From Hydractinia symbiolongicarpus (lineage: Eukaryota; Cnidaria; Hydrozoa; Anthoathecata; Hydractiniidae), in NCBI RefSeq assembly GCF_029227915.1, contig NC_079882.1:29006001-29070000 (forward strand): a stretch of 64,000 nucleotides of DNA. The letters run 5' to 3'. Shown in pieces: positions 53,101 to 64,000 of this stretch; the stretch's first letter is position 1, and each line of letters begins with the position of its first letter. The position numbers were made by a program, and so were the translations under genes. The notes beneath the pieces were generated by a model. It saw nothing but the letters and a program-made list of their open reading frames with translations, was not told the origin of the DNA and did no database searches.

Positions 53101-56100
53101 GGTGGAGCAGGTGATGGAGAATGTGTAGGAGGGATAACGGTAGGAGCTGGAACACCACCAGACTGGTGAGTAAAAGAAAACTATTTATTACATGTGGACA
53201 TAAAACACTAAAGAATCAGAAAAATTAAAAATCTCTAAAAAGAATTGAAAAATCAAGATATTTAGTTGGAAGAAAAAAATGTCCTTTTTTTAAAACAAAA
53301 TAATTCGGTAATATTTTCTAGGTTAAAAACGTTGTTTAAAAGTGACGCAAGATTACCACGAACCTGTTGAAGTGGATCTGCTACTTCTGATGCAATGCCG
53401 GGAATTGGTCCAAAACCTGTGATGAAAATCATTATGAAGTTCCATCTTCGTTCCCATCTTTTTCAAAGATAGCAACAAAAAATTCAAAATAAACGTGAAC
53501 GTCTTCAGAGCTTTTTGAAATAAGGTTTATCTCAAAGATAAGGCTTATCTCAAAGAGCTCTGAGGACTAGCTACATTTTTGTGCGCGTGTTTTAAGACAA
53601 GTTGTACCAACCCTCGCTTTCACTCAATTTAAATTTCGCTCACGCAGTTTGTTCGAAGTAAAGGAAGGAAGCGAATTAAACGGCGAATTTGACGACGAAT
53701 TGTATCTAAGTATGCGCAGCTTTGTTTGTTATGTTTTGCATCGAAATATTCGCTTCGCTGAAAAGTAGAAACAGTTCCTACTAATCAGAACGCAGTTAAC
53801 CAATGTAAACAATGAATTTGGCGTCTAATTTATTTTGTCATGAAAATTAAAAAGCCAATTCGTCATCGAATTCGCTTTTCAATTCGCTTCGTGAAAATCC
53901 CCGTTAAGAGTGTGAAGTAAACTTGTAAATCTTATCTTTAGTGTATTTTCACCATTTCATCTATATGCTTAGCGTTTTTCTTTTTGTTTTGCCTATTCCT
54001 TTTCATTTTATTGGATTTTAGAACATCGACGATTTTATATTTAATTGTATATAATGTAGAGTATTTGATTTTAATTTTAGCAGGACACATTTGAAAAGCA
54101 GAAATTTATTCTGAAATGTATATCCTGGGTAAATATTGATGATAAATAAATAAAATAAATAAATTGCCTACAATACGTCTACCTTCATTAAAAAACTGAA
54201 AATAGAAGTGGTCGATCCCTCTCGGGCACAGAATCGGGCAGTACTTTTAGGTAGTACCAAACCCTGCCACCTTTACCCGAGGGTGACATAGGTCATGCCG
54301 AGACATGAAATTCTTTGATAACCGATCCTGGAACGGACCACGGCAAACTCAGCATAGTCGTTTGTATTTACGCATAATACTTTTTAGAGAATATTTACTT
54401 GTGGTGAATTCTCGATTTGTTAATGTTTTAAAAACCACGGGGAAATTCCCAATGAACTTTTTATTTTAATTACCGCATTTGATGTCGGTGGTGCTTGTGC
54501 ATAGTCTACTACATGCTCAAGTGAATTTGTAATATTTTTAAATTTTTTTAAGGTACTATCATTTTGCTTGTTTTAGTCTTTAACGACAAAAAGAAACACT
54601 TCACTGTAAAGAATTTCAGTGACAAAAATTTTAGCTAAAAGAATAAATTCCCATATTTACTCAGAAGCAAATTTTATTACGATATTTTATTCTCGGAGAC
54701 AAGTTTAATTGAGAGTTTTAAAAAAATGATTTTAACAATGAAAAAATTCCAGTATCTTATATTTCATAGGCAAAAAATGGCGCTGACAACAATTATAATC
54801 CCCCATATTTTTGAGAATATTTAAGTGGAAAAAATGAATTTATGAAAAGAACAGCACTGTTTTAAAATCCTAATTAACTTCAATTCAATAAAGAATTTAC
54901 AATATAAATTCAGAAAACTAACAAACCTGGTGGACAAGGCAGCTCATTAAAATCTACTGGTTTCTTGGCTTTGTAACTGCGAATTGCATCCTGATATTGC
55001 TATAAAATACAAAATTAAACATAGTAATATCTCAGTATCAAAGCAGTGAATATTGACGACGAGAGAACATAGATAAAAAATTTCGTGCAAAAAACTGTCA
55101 CGAGCTATATCTTTCTTTATTTAACTGTTGCGGTTAAGGAAAAGTGTAGGAAAAATAATAATTTTTTTTTTTTTCGCATTTTCAGTTTTTAGATTTTTAT
55201 AAAATGATCATATACAGTTAACAAGTCAATCGTAGCTTTAAGATAATTCTTCCCAATGATTTCATCGTAGTTTAGAATTTCGAGAGCAAAAAAAGTAGGA
55301 AAAAAATCACGAGTGGAGAATTATCAAAATTTTGAAGAAGAACTTTAACGATTTTATTTGGAATTTGAAAAAACAAACTTTCACAAAAAAAGTATTTTTA
55401 CCCGCGAAACTTACTTTCGTGATGCGTCCCATTCGCCTAGCCTTTCCACCATTTCCTTCTTCTTTTGCTTTGAGTGCACTTTCTTCATACTTCTGTAGTC
55501 GTTGCTCTAATGCTTCCAAAATGGTAGTTGCCGCAGGTGGAGGACCTGATAAGGGCGCACTGCTAGCTGCAGGAGGGTCTGCTATTTTGGAGGCCTCAGG
55601 TTTTGCAGTTGGAGCATGCGAGGAAGCAGGTTGTTTATCTTGAACTAAAAATAATAAAATACTGTGTACAAACTGCGGCTGGAAATGTTAAAAAATACAA
55701 CAAATAACCTACGATCTGGTGGTTCAGGCATATTTGATAAATCTATTTCCTTTCCAGCTTTTAGCGCTTCTATAACTGTATCAAATTGCTGAAATGATAA
55801 AAACAATAAGATTTATTCGTGTCATGCATTCAGAAACATTCCAACACGATAGCATAGATGCGCACTTACTTTTGAGGTTGACAAATATTTTCTTGCAGCC
55901 TCTACATTTCCATGTTGCTTCATTTTTAATGCTGCTATTTTAAATTGTTTTTGGCGTTCAAGCAACGTATTTAATTGGGCGTTAGTCCCAGTTTCAGAAG
56001 GAACTTCCGTTTCTGGTGCAGCTTGCTGAGGCTTTGGTGACATTGTCGGTCTTGGGGGTCTTTCTGGTGAAGCTGTTATTGGTTGAACTGGAGCTGTTAT

Positions 56101-57954
56101 TGGTTGAACTGGAGCTATATGTTTTGCAGGACTAACTGAAGGTGGTGGTGGTAGGAATTGTGTTTTAGGATCTATTGGTTTGCTAACTTTGACAGCAACT
56201 GGTGGAGGAATGTCATCTTCACTAACTTTACCGCCCTTTTGCACTTTTTTTAACAAACCATCAATTTCCTCAAAAAAATAAAAGTTTAACCAAACCAGAT
56301 TAAACCCATGTGCTTTTATCTAAATTCTGTTTAAGGAAACAGTACTATCCATTTTTACCTTTAATCCTCTGTCCAATCGCCTTACTTTTGAAGACGCGCC
56401 TTCTGCTTTCGCAGTTGCAAGGGCTTGCACATACATGTCTTTTCTTTCATTTAAAACATTTGCCAATGATGGCGTCACATTTTGGTTCGTTGACTAAAAA
56501 TGATAACTTTTGCTAAATAAACATTCATTTTACACATACCTAAGACCTCATTGAAATTGCTATCAAGTATAAGCATGTACCTTGAAACTATGGTTGGAAT
56601 TTACACCTGTCCCTCAAATTTTCATTATAAGACTTGTATAATGAGTAACAAGAATAAGTGATCTATTTAAACTAAATACCCCATTACAATAGAAATGTCA
56701 AAACAAATAATCATGGTAAAAAAAACTTAAAATGGAAATTAGTTATAGTGTGTACATATATATTTATTTTTGACATACTGGTTCGGTTTCCATAGCAGCG
56801 TCATTTTCGTCATTATCGGAAGCCAAATCTTCAAGTTCAGCCTAAATATGAAATGGAAAGAAAAATGAAACACCATTTCACCAGATAAAGAGCAAGTTCA
56901 GTTAGAACAATCTTAAAATCCTACTAGTAAGTCACTTTCATCAACATCATCATCATCTTCATCATGATCGATATCTTTCATCCCTTCAGCAGCCATTCGA
57001 TCTATTTCATCCATACTTACAAGGGCTAAAAAATACATACAAGCAATTTGATAAAAAACAGACACAGAAACAGCTCAGGCGACTGTCATTCCATAACCTG
57101 CATGTGCGATCAATCTTTTAAATTCACCTTGAAATACAGCTTTGATATATTTTAATTCATTTTAAATTAATACGATAATGAAAATTATTTAATCATTAAT
57201 GTTAATGCTTTTTTTTCTTGAAAGTTTTTTTGAGGATAGTAGTAACTAATTATGATGACAAAGAATTGTTTGGCAATATAATGGAGTTAGTTTCACACTA
57301 TGTCTATAATGGATATGAAAGTATCTATCATAAATTACTGGTTAAGCACAAGGGTAACTAGTTAAAATTTTTACATTGTAATTTAAACACAAAAATACTA
57401 TTGTAAAAGTTCTAAAATATAGATAAATTATACAAAATTTCAGGGGTTTGTCAAAATTTCAGGGGTTTGAAAAAATTTATCTGGTTTGAACGGTTGAACG
57501 GTTATTCAGAACTTACATCACCATAACGTGGGTGTTTATTTAAACTGGTGTTTATTTGCTCACTGGGAGATTAATCGGTAATTTACAGTATAACATACTT
57601 GAGCAGGCAAATAGAGGAGAGAGTGCATCAATAATAGGAAACTGAACCTCGTTTTGGATGTGCTTTTTTTTTTGCAGGAGCTGATCTTCCCTGTAATGCT
57701 GCTAATTCTGCCAGTAAAGAATCTTCGTCATCATCATCATCAGCACCACCTTGCATGGGTACTCCCAACCCTAACTGATAAATTGACCGATTTTAATAAA
57801 TTAGGACTTTACTTTTACACATACATCCTTTAAAATATTTCTTTACATTATACAGCATATATGGTAGGAATTTTAAGTAATTTACCATATTCGCAAGATC
57901 ATTGTTTCCAGCCCTGTTCGCTGGGCGAGGTTCAGCAGCTTTCTTTCCAAACAT
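47161..57954 (-). CDS. CC2D1: CC2D1 (CC2D1A/CC2D1B, Lgd/Freud-1 homologue), 26 exons, complete
   Basis: CC2D1/Lgd binds the ESCRT-III subunit CHMP4/Shrub on endosomes and controls Notch trafficking. Exons, in transcript order: 57954-57886, 57774-57648, 57025-56925, 56841-56779, 56493-56359, 56268-55870, 55788-55713, 55644-55415, 54999-54927, 53416-53364, 53162-52935, 52235-52179, 52107-51967, 51795-51737, 51635-51519, 51441-51368, 51286-51231, 51139-51088, 50690-50591, 50496-50406, 49551-49405, 49228-49182, 48335-48284, 48023-47897, 47737-47661, 47247-47161. They sum to 946 codons (945 residues; human CC2D1A 951) with all phases consistent. After an acidic N-terminus come four DM14 repeats (exons 5-6, 6-7, 8-9, 11-12), Pro-rich linkers, a C2 domain (from ELELTVIRCVNVPLPSG through the REPL..KEKWLVLD block) and a C-terminal helical region. 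Start MFGKKA resembles the family. The exon 2 donor (GTTCAG) is the weakest junction. Confidence 0.93.
52510..52547. repeat. Near-perfect 38-bp palindrome in CC2D1 intron 11
   Basis: CAAGATACAAAAT at 52510-52522 pairs with ATTTTGTATCTTG at 52535-52547, and the centre AAATCGATTT is itself palindromic, leaving one T-G pair. Including flanking A and T it is 40 bp. It may be the core of a small inverted-repeat element; weakly related GTTAC-containing flanks lie on both sides. Confidence 0.75.
53501..53567. repeat. Inverted repeat with internal direct repeats, CC2D1 intron 9
   Basis: GTCTTCAGAGCTTTTTGA (53501-53518) is inverted at 53550-53567 with two mismatches in 18. Between the arms TAAGGTTTATCTCAAAGA and TAAGGCTTATCTCAAAGA repeat directly. 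It is a compact structured block in the long intron between exons 9 and 10, possibly a small MITE. Confidence 0.6.
54208..54352 (+). repeat. Structured repeat element, copy 2 (CC2D1 intron 9)
   Basis: Homologous to 26687-26840 from GTGGTCGATC to the GATAACCGATCC segment. Relative to copy 1, stem GTGCT/AGCAC has become GTACT/AGTAC and stem TTCGGG/CCCGGG has become CTCGGG/CCCGAG; pairing is kept in both cases. It is antisense to the CC2D1 transcript. Confidence 0.65.
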
Positions 57955-60054
57955 TTTATTATCTTTTTAATAAAATGAGAATAACAAATGAAAAACAAAG
58001 ATAAAAAATATAGCATTTAATAGAACAAACAGTCTGTATTTATTTTTTAGATATGTTTTTATCTCAGGTTTAAAACATGGCAAAAAAAAAAAGATATTAC
58101 TCTAAACAACCTTTTTATTTTTTTTGCATTGACAAAAACTTCCTATGTAAAAATTTATGTCTATTATTATTTACATAACAAGACAGGTTTTTTGGTTTGT
58201 ATTTATTATCACTTTAAGGCTAATAACTGGAGAAAAGGGCAAATAACACTGACATCATCTTCTGCATGGGTAACTAGGGACCACCTGGGATCAAAATGTG
58301 TCAACCAACCTGTTTCAAAACAACGGGTTGATGATCTCATCAAAATACCTTAAACCCCAACATCCCTTAGAAGGTTCAAAGCAGACGATCCTATAAATTT
58401 TCTTGATCAGCATTTCAAGCTCAAAAAAATTAAGGCAAAGGGTAAACAAATTAAAAAAAAATTGTGCATGGGAAGGTCATTGCTAACGTTATCAAAATTC
58501 ATATGACGGATCTTTTACATTGTTTTTTACTGCCTATAATTAAATTTTCAACGGGCTTATTGACAGTATTATCAATCAAGTCATGGTGTATGTAAAATCG
58601 GATTAAACCCAAACGAAAAAAAAGAAACAAGCCCAAGATGGAAGAAAATAAAACATAATTTTTTTTTGATTTTTTTTTATATATTGTCTTTAAAGTCTAG
58701 TGTAAACTTAAGAAAATAGTTGCAAAGTTGTAATAACCATAAGAGAGTTCTAAATCACAATATTTACTTCTAGATAAAATAATATTTTCTCTGATCATAT
58801 TATAATTAAATTAGTGTCAACCGTCTTTTAAATTCATCTCTGGAATAAGTACACATACATGTTTTTTGCACATATTATAAGAAGCATACCATATAATTAT
58901 ATGATTTAATTGATGCTCCCTTTACACAAAAGAAAAATTAAAACTTTTTTGCATGAATTATTTTACTTTTTATATATTGATAAGTTACCATTGGGCAATA
59001 AACCATTTATATGCTTAAATTCTCTTTTTATCTTATCATCCGTCCATCAAGAATTTTTGTTGTCTGAGTACTGTTGTTGTTATTTATACTTAAAGAGCAT
59101 GTCTTTTTTGTCTATAATTACTAAATGCCCAGCTTTTAGGCAGCCATCTCAGTTAAGTTCCTAGTCATACAAGAAATTTGAAAATTCAATAATATCCCAG
59201 GGTGCTAATTTGAAATATGCAGGAAAGTCTGGCATTTTCTTATAAAATCAAATATCTCAAAAAAGCATAATTTCCATCTAAAAGAATCATGAAGTCAGAA
59301 AAATGAATTTCACAATAAATGCAAAAAATAAATGTTAGTTTTGTGGAACATATTGAAAATTTTAAAAGCACTCAAAAAAAAAATGCTCAAAAACGTTTAA
59401 AAAATGTGCACAAAATATTACACCAAAAAATTGGAAATATGTATACTTTTTTAAACTTCTCTGAGATAATAATTCATACCTTTTAATTTTAAGAACAGTG
59501 AAAGAGTGATTGATTTATAAAAACTTAAAATGTCAGTACAGTGAGAAAAATCTCTTTGTTTACGTTTCAAAATCCTGCTTTGTATAGTGCTTGAATTAAC
59601 AGTAATTTTTTTAATTTATAAAAATCCTGTTATATAAAAATTATCTTTACAAGTGTCAATTAAACTTTCTGGAAAATTTACAATATATATATAAAGCATT
59701 GTATTAGGTAATATTCATAACCTACTACTACATGGATCAAAAAATTATATACATTATAGAAATTATGCACACTTTCCTAATCATTTTATTGATTTGATTC
59801 AATCAGAAATTTAACATATCTAACATATCTGACTGTTTTATGAAACAAGTATTTTAAAACCATCTTTCGATATGATTTCAAAAGAAACATAAACTAATAC
59901 TTATTATCTATATGTAAATACATTACAGATTTAAATTTTTAAAAATAATTTTAAAAAAAATTATGTGAAATTTTTGTAAAAAGACACTTCTATTCTAGTT
60001 TAGAAACAGCATTGCAAGAGCAAACATTTGGCCTTATATAAAACAATAGCAATT
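57955..60054. other. Intergenic between CC2D1 and GPCR
   Basis: AT-rich DNA with no supported gene. The CC2D1 promoter lies at the left end and the GPCR 3' end at the right. Both genes read leftward. Confidence 0.5.
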
Positions 60055-61140
60055 TCAAACAGATTTAACACTTTCTGACGGACTAGTAGCACCATAGTTA
60101 ACACTGGTCATATCAGACCTTTGTGAAATATGCGAATCCTTTGTGATCGAATATCTTTGCGATATTACTGAACTTCTGGTTGTTGATGTGTTGTTAAACT
60201 TTACATATGTTGAGTGACAAAACATTTTCTTCAGCTCTTTTCTAAAAAATCCACCTGACAAGCAATATAGAACAAAGTTAATTGCAGAATTTATAACGAC
60301 GCCTAGTCGCGCTGGGCCATATGCACTGTCCACGTTAAACCATGTGTCCTTATCATTTCGTCCATAATGTAACATCCAAAAGCATTGTGTGAGACATTGC
60401 CAAACAAGAAAAACAAGGAAACTTATTGTAATAACCAGTAAGATGATTGTTGTTTGCATTTCTTTCTTCCCTTCACCTTTCCGAACTTGTCCAATATTTT
60501 TCTTTCTCAGCAGCTTGTAGATAATGGCTGAATTCAAAGCAAATATTGTAACCCATGGAACCAACACAAGCACCATGCAGTGGGCCCAAAAATCATAACG
60601 TTCTGCAACTTCTGAACTACCATATTTTGTTTTCTCTATCTTTGTGCCATTAAATGATGGGCGAAAATTAAAAAAATGGGGGAAATTAATAGCAAATGAA
60701 AAAAACAATGTCAAAACAATTAATCCAGATGTAGTTTTAAGAGAATTAAGTTGGAGAGCTCGGTATGGAAAAATGACTGCAATGAAGCGGTTGTAGGTGA
60801 CACAAATGACCATCCATATACTTGCCACAATGAAAAAGAAAAATAATGGGAATCCAACATAACAATGAAAAGTAACAAAATGTGCTGCATGCATTACATG
60901 TGGCCATAATTGTGGAATGCTCTCTGTAAGTAAAAAGAAAACAAGCAAGCCACTATCAATACAAGCAAGTGCCATCATCAAAACACCAGCGCTTTGACTT
61001 GAATCAGAGCGTTTTTTGTTAATTCTTTTCCATGCAATAAAGGAAATGACGTTCCCAATCAAACCAAGCAGACAAACTGGAACACCAACATACCCACTAC
61101 AAATTTTCCTAAGAAATGGGTTTCCTTTAGGTTCTGCCAT
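60055..61140 (-). CDS. Rhodopsin-class (class A) GPCR, single exon
   Basis: Predicted 361-residue seven-transmembrane receptor starting at an ATG (MAEPKGN). Class A landmarks: GN in TM1 (Asn30), LACID in TM2 (Asp62), Cys93 before TM3, and a TM3 end of TYNRFIAVIFPY where the usual D/E-R-Y reads N-R-F. TM7 reads INFVLYC where NPxxY is expected, so the proline is replaced by Phe. Intracellular loop 3 is basic (KKNIGQVRKGEGKKE), and the C-terminal tail is Ser/Thr-rich, consistent with receptor kinase sites. There is one extracellular N-glycosylation site (NGT) before TM5. The overall pattern resembles the neuropeptide (FMRFamide-receptor-like) groups that are expanded in cnidarians, but the ligand cannot be inferred. 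Intronless, as is common for such receptors. Confidence 0.88.
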   Translation of the reverse strand: MAEPKGNPFLRKICSGYVGVPVCLLGLIGNVISFIAWKRINKKRSDSSQSAGVLMMALACIDSGLLVFFLLTESIPQLWPHVMHAAHFVTFHCYVGFPLFFFFIVASIWMVICVTYNRFIAVIFPYRALQLNSLKTTSGLIVLTLFFSFAINFPHFFNFRPSFNGTKIEKTKYGSSEVAERYDFWAHCMVLVLVPWVTIFALNSAIIYKLLRKKNIGQVRKGEGKKEMQTTIILLVITISFLVFLVWQCLTQCFWMLHYGRNDKDTWFNVDSAYGPARLGVVINSAINFVLYCLSGGFFRKELKKMFCHSTYVKFNNTSTTRSSVISQRYSITKDSHISQRSDMTSVNYGATSPSESVKSV

Positions 61141-62256
61141 TGTAAAATTTATTTTTGCACCTAAGAGGATTCACTATAAATTTCAAAATCATGTATACCA
61201 TGTAAAACATAATAACATTATAGCTAATTTATATTTAAACATCTAAGTTTTATCAGGCCCTTCAGTGATAACATAAAATTTTTTTTCCCTGAAATGAAAC
61301 CAACTAACAGAACTAAAGCCCTATGTAGTTAGCTGGACTTTTTAATTTTAAACAGCTACATTATGCGAATTTTACTTACATCACCCTAGAATATAACAAT
61401 TGGGGCCACTAGGCCTTAATTGGCAATTACCCTGATAAACTTTTAGTTTTTTGAAATTATGAGGTCCTATATAGCTGAAAACAGCTCTCCGGGCATAAAT
61501 TCCTATACCTTTAGATATATTTACCTTTAGACAACTTTATGGTTGTTTCCACTGTGGGCCACTGATATAAATATATATGGTGGGTACCTAGATAGCTAAA
61601 CTATAGCTATTTTTTATTACTATTTCAGACATACGCTAGTCATTTATATGCAGCCACACCACATAGTAAATAACTTTTATTTTAATGGCTAATGCAAAAA
61701 TCGATTTCAGTGTGGAATTTGAAGTAAAAGATATATTCACTGTATAATTAGCTATACAGAGCTATTATATTGATTTGTACCATATAATTATCACGTATCA
61801 GCTAACTGTTGAAGGAGTTTGGTAGTTCATAAAGCACTCAACCCATGTTCATAGGTTTGGTTATGGGTGTGGGTTAAATGCCCATATGACTCTGGGGTTG
61901 GACAGAATTTTTTAAGACTTTTGTAGCTCAAATAGGAGCTTTAAACACTCTAGAACTGCTTTTTGCTCCCTCATGGAAACAATTAATCAGATATATACCT
62001 CCTCAGAATAAGTAGAGCTATGCTGCCTGCAGCCAGGCTAATATCAGTTTCTGACTGTTATCTCTTATTTATCTGCAGCTACAATTCTCTATGTTAAACT
62101 GAATATAAACATGAATTTGTATATTTTTAACAATTTCATAATATTTTATTCATTACTATCAGTTTTGCCATTTGCATATCATGCAAAGACAAGAAGACAA
62201 GATTTCCACCATTTAACTAGAAATGACGTAATTTATTTTCGTTGTTAATAATCAGG
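61141..62256. other. Intergenic spacer between divergent genes
   Basis: About 1.1 kb between the GPCR start (-) and the next + strand gene. It contains the degraded SINE body at 61818-62025 and must hold both promoters. Confidence 0.5.
61818..62025 (+). mobile_element. Degraded SINE (copy D)
   Basis: The right half matches the 7347 SINE: GTAGCTCAAATAGGAGC, AAACACTCTAGAACT, CTCCCTCATGGAAACAATT and a final TATATACCTC. The tRNA-like head is barely recognisable (AGTTTGGTAGTTCATAAAGC). This is an old copy. Confidence 0.6.
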
Positions 62257-63506
62257 ATGCCTCTGTGCGTAAATAAGGAATCTGGATCCTTTTATCCATT
62301 TGTAATGACGGCAAAAATTAAAATGGCAACCAAAGATGTAGTTGCAAAGGGAAAGGTACCCGTGGAAATAGACATTGAGAATAAGAAACTTTCAAGATTA
62401 GAAGTGGAGTTTCAAGAAGTATTGCAAATATTAGAAAATACTTGTGACAGTCATGATGAATTCGATAACACCATTAGCTTGGCAAGAACAAAGATTTCTA
62501 ACCTAAAAACCACGTTTTCTGTAAGTTATTATTTTTGAATCGTGTTGATTAAACATTTTCTGCCCGTTGAATAATATGTAGCTAGGTACATGGCTAAATA
62601 GTAATAAATTAATTGACCTATTAATACCCTTGCATTGGTAATTGCACAAGAATCACTTGTCAGAATTTAAAAAGCTTTAGCAAATTTGCTTCTAATTATT
62701 TTTTGGAGAGGGGAAGAAAAGTTCATTTATTCAGTTAAGCCGCCACTAATCGCAAAATCCTGCAATTCCAGTATTACTCAAAATGATGCCCTATAAGTAG
62801 TACACTGTGAAAAATCTATGCAGTGTCTGAAGTAAAATTCTGTTACTTTTCCATTTGCTAGCGAGCTAGTGTAGCTAGCTATAACTGTCCTTTACGGGAT
62901 TAACTAAACAAATGCGTGGTTCTAGCAATGATTTAGTAGCTAACTCTGATTGCCACATAACTTTATTGTTCCCTTAAAACAACTTAGCGAAACTGCTGGT
63001 AAACAGGCCAGGCGTTTGCGCAGGGTCAAGCAAATAAGGATTTATCGTCCTAGTGCTATGATTTACGTCTCAATTTCAATGTGATATCTACTGGAATTAT
63101 TTCTAAACTCTATGTTATGATTAAAATGGTTGCAATACTTGGTGGACTGTCTCATAGCTAGTCACTGCTTCAAACATTGCCATGTACCTTTTACTATTGC
63201 TCAAAAACAGATCAATATTAAGAAAACTTAGTAAAGCAAATCAACAAAGAGGATCCATGGAGGAGGGCACAAAATATTCTCCAACTTGTCTAGTTCTTTC
63301 AATAATTTGTTTGTTTTGTATTTAATGAATGATTGCAAAGATAACAATAGATTAAAATATCATACCCCACCGCACTAAAAGTTTCGTGCCCCAGTCGATG
63401 TTTAAGGTTGTTTGCTGTAAAGCTGGTGACATTGGTAATATGGTGGATCCTAGACTTAAGGCCCAGGATATTATGTCAAAGCCATCCAGTGTTGCCACTG
63501 AACAGA
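62257..63506 (+). CDS. First two coding exons of an unrecognised gene running off the right edge
   Basis: Exon 1 ends at 62520 with ACGTTTTCT|GTAAGT in phase 0. The reading frame offers ATGs at 62257, 62305 and 62323; the last has the best context (AAAATGGCA), the first gives the longest product. The peptide has a heptad-like helix, LSRLEVEFQEVLQILENTC, followed by FDNTISLARTKISNLKTTF, suggesting a small helical or coiled-coil protein. Exon 2, 63395-63506, follows a GTGCCCCAG acceptor in matching phase and encodes SMFKVVCCKAGDIGNMVDPR and DIMSKPSSVATEQ, ending A|GTAAGT in phase 1. No family recognised; later exons lie outside the window. Exon 1 is well supported, exon 2 less so. Confidence 0.55.
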
Positions 63507-63580
63507 GTAAGTTAGCAAGAAGAGTAAAATCACATAATTTAGAGGTTCATGCAATACAGACATGATTACTTTTCTTTCTA

Positions 63581-63904
63581 TTGAATCCGTAACTTGTGGT
63601 TATAACTCTTTCACTTTGTGCACAAGACCAGGGTTTGATTCCCCTTGGTGCTGATTCAGGCCGGTGAATGTTACCATAGCCTTAAATGACCTAAGCTTAT
63701 GAGGAAATTGAGGAGATGGCACACTTTGGGTTGTTGGTTGTTGCTGGGATTGGTCTGGTAGAGTGTGGGCCTTAATTGAGTCTGTGAAGCTTGAAATACT
63801 CTAGGACTCCCCACCTAAACCATGGTCCCTCCTGGAAATAATATACAGGGTATATTTCTTGATATTTGGGAGCCTAGCCATGTAAAAGAAGCACATCTAT
63901 CTAT
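63581..63904 (+). mobile_element. tRNA-derived SINE (copy C)
   Basis: Matches the 7347 SINE along most of its length: head with box B GGTTTGATTCC, then GTGAATGTTACCATAGCC, GATGGCACACTTTGGG, ACTCTAGGACTCCCCA, CCTCCTGGAAATAATATACA and a short ATCT tail. The head is more eroded than in copy A. It lies in the intron after 63506. Confidence 0.8.
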
Positions 63905-64000
63905 TAAATGTTCTTTGTTTTGTAAGTCTTTTTTGTTTGGACCAACATTTTTGGTTATTTATAGCAGGATGCAAAATTAAATCAAAGAAAGAAAATGGTA

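Noticed and set aside
52804-53169. Plus-strand ORF of 121 codons
   Set aside because: It is antisense to CC2D1 exon 11, whose minus-strand frame matches the DM14 family.

Overview
The window is eukaryotic nuclear DNA from an animal, about two-thirds A+T, with spliceosomal introns (GT-AG), the standard genetic code, tRNA-derived SINEs, MITE-like inverted repeats, minisatellites and microsatellites. The genes HPF1, TUSC2, TOMM5, CC2D1, SLC32-like, an alpha carbonic anhydrase, Mab-21-like and a rhodopsin-class receptor are what a metazoan carries. The AT-richness, medium-sized introns and several intronless receptor or transporter genes suggest a cnidarian, perhaps a hydrozoan. That is an inference; no single sequence here proves it.

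Layout from left to right. The last exon of HPF1 is at 292-599 (+). An intronless SLC32/VGAT-like transporter lies at 2927-4276 (-), followed by a two-exon TOMM5 at 5510-5927 (-). From 6 to 21 kb the DNA is gene-poor, with a SINE, a tRNA-like remnant, diverged tandem repeats and a few orphan exons on the minus strand. TUSC2 has three exons at 21393-23134 (+). From 23 to 32 kb there is a cluster of related repeats, one of which looks like a folded RNA, and a candidate two-exon gene end at 29154-30201 (+) with a SINE directly after its stop codon. A short unrecognised acidic protein exon is at 32608-33044 (-), and an intronless Mab-21/cGAS-like gene at 35765-36949 (-). Divergent from it is a seven-exon secreted alpha carbonic anhydrase at 38244-45822 (+). 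Its intron 4 carries a 274-bp (AT)n tract and a higher-order minisatellite, and intron 5 carries an antisense ORF. Convergent with it is a 26-exon CC2D1 (Lgd/Freud-1) gene at 47161-57954 (-), which I could reconstruct completely at 945 codons. An intronless class A GPCR is at 60055-61140 (-). The first exons of an unrecognised coiled-coil-like gene start near 62257 (+) and run off the right edge, with another SINE in the tail.

The genes do not form a pathway; this is an ordinary animal gene neighbourhood. The items I would look at first are: the carbonic anhydrase with an approximately 370-residue acidic N-terminal extension; the Mab-21/cGAS-like gene whose nucleotidyltransferase motif is degenerate; a dispersed repeat whose two best copies differ by compensatory changes in predicted stems; and SINEs that share a body but have different tRNA-like heads. 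Exon borders were read by eye from splice signals, reading phase and similarity to known families; no alignment or transcript evidence was available.
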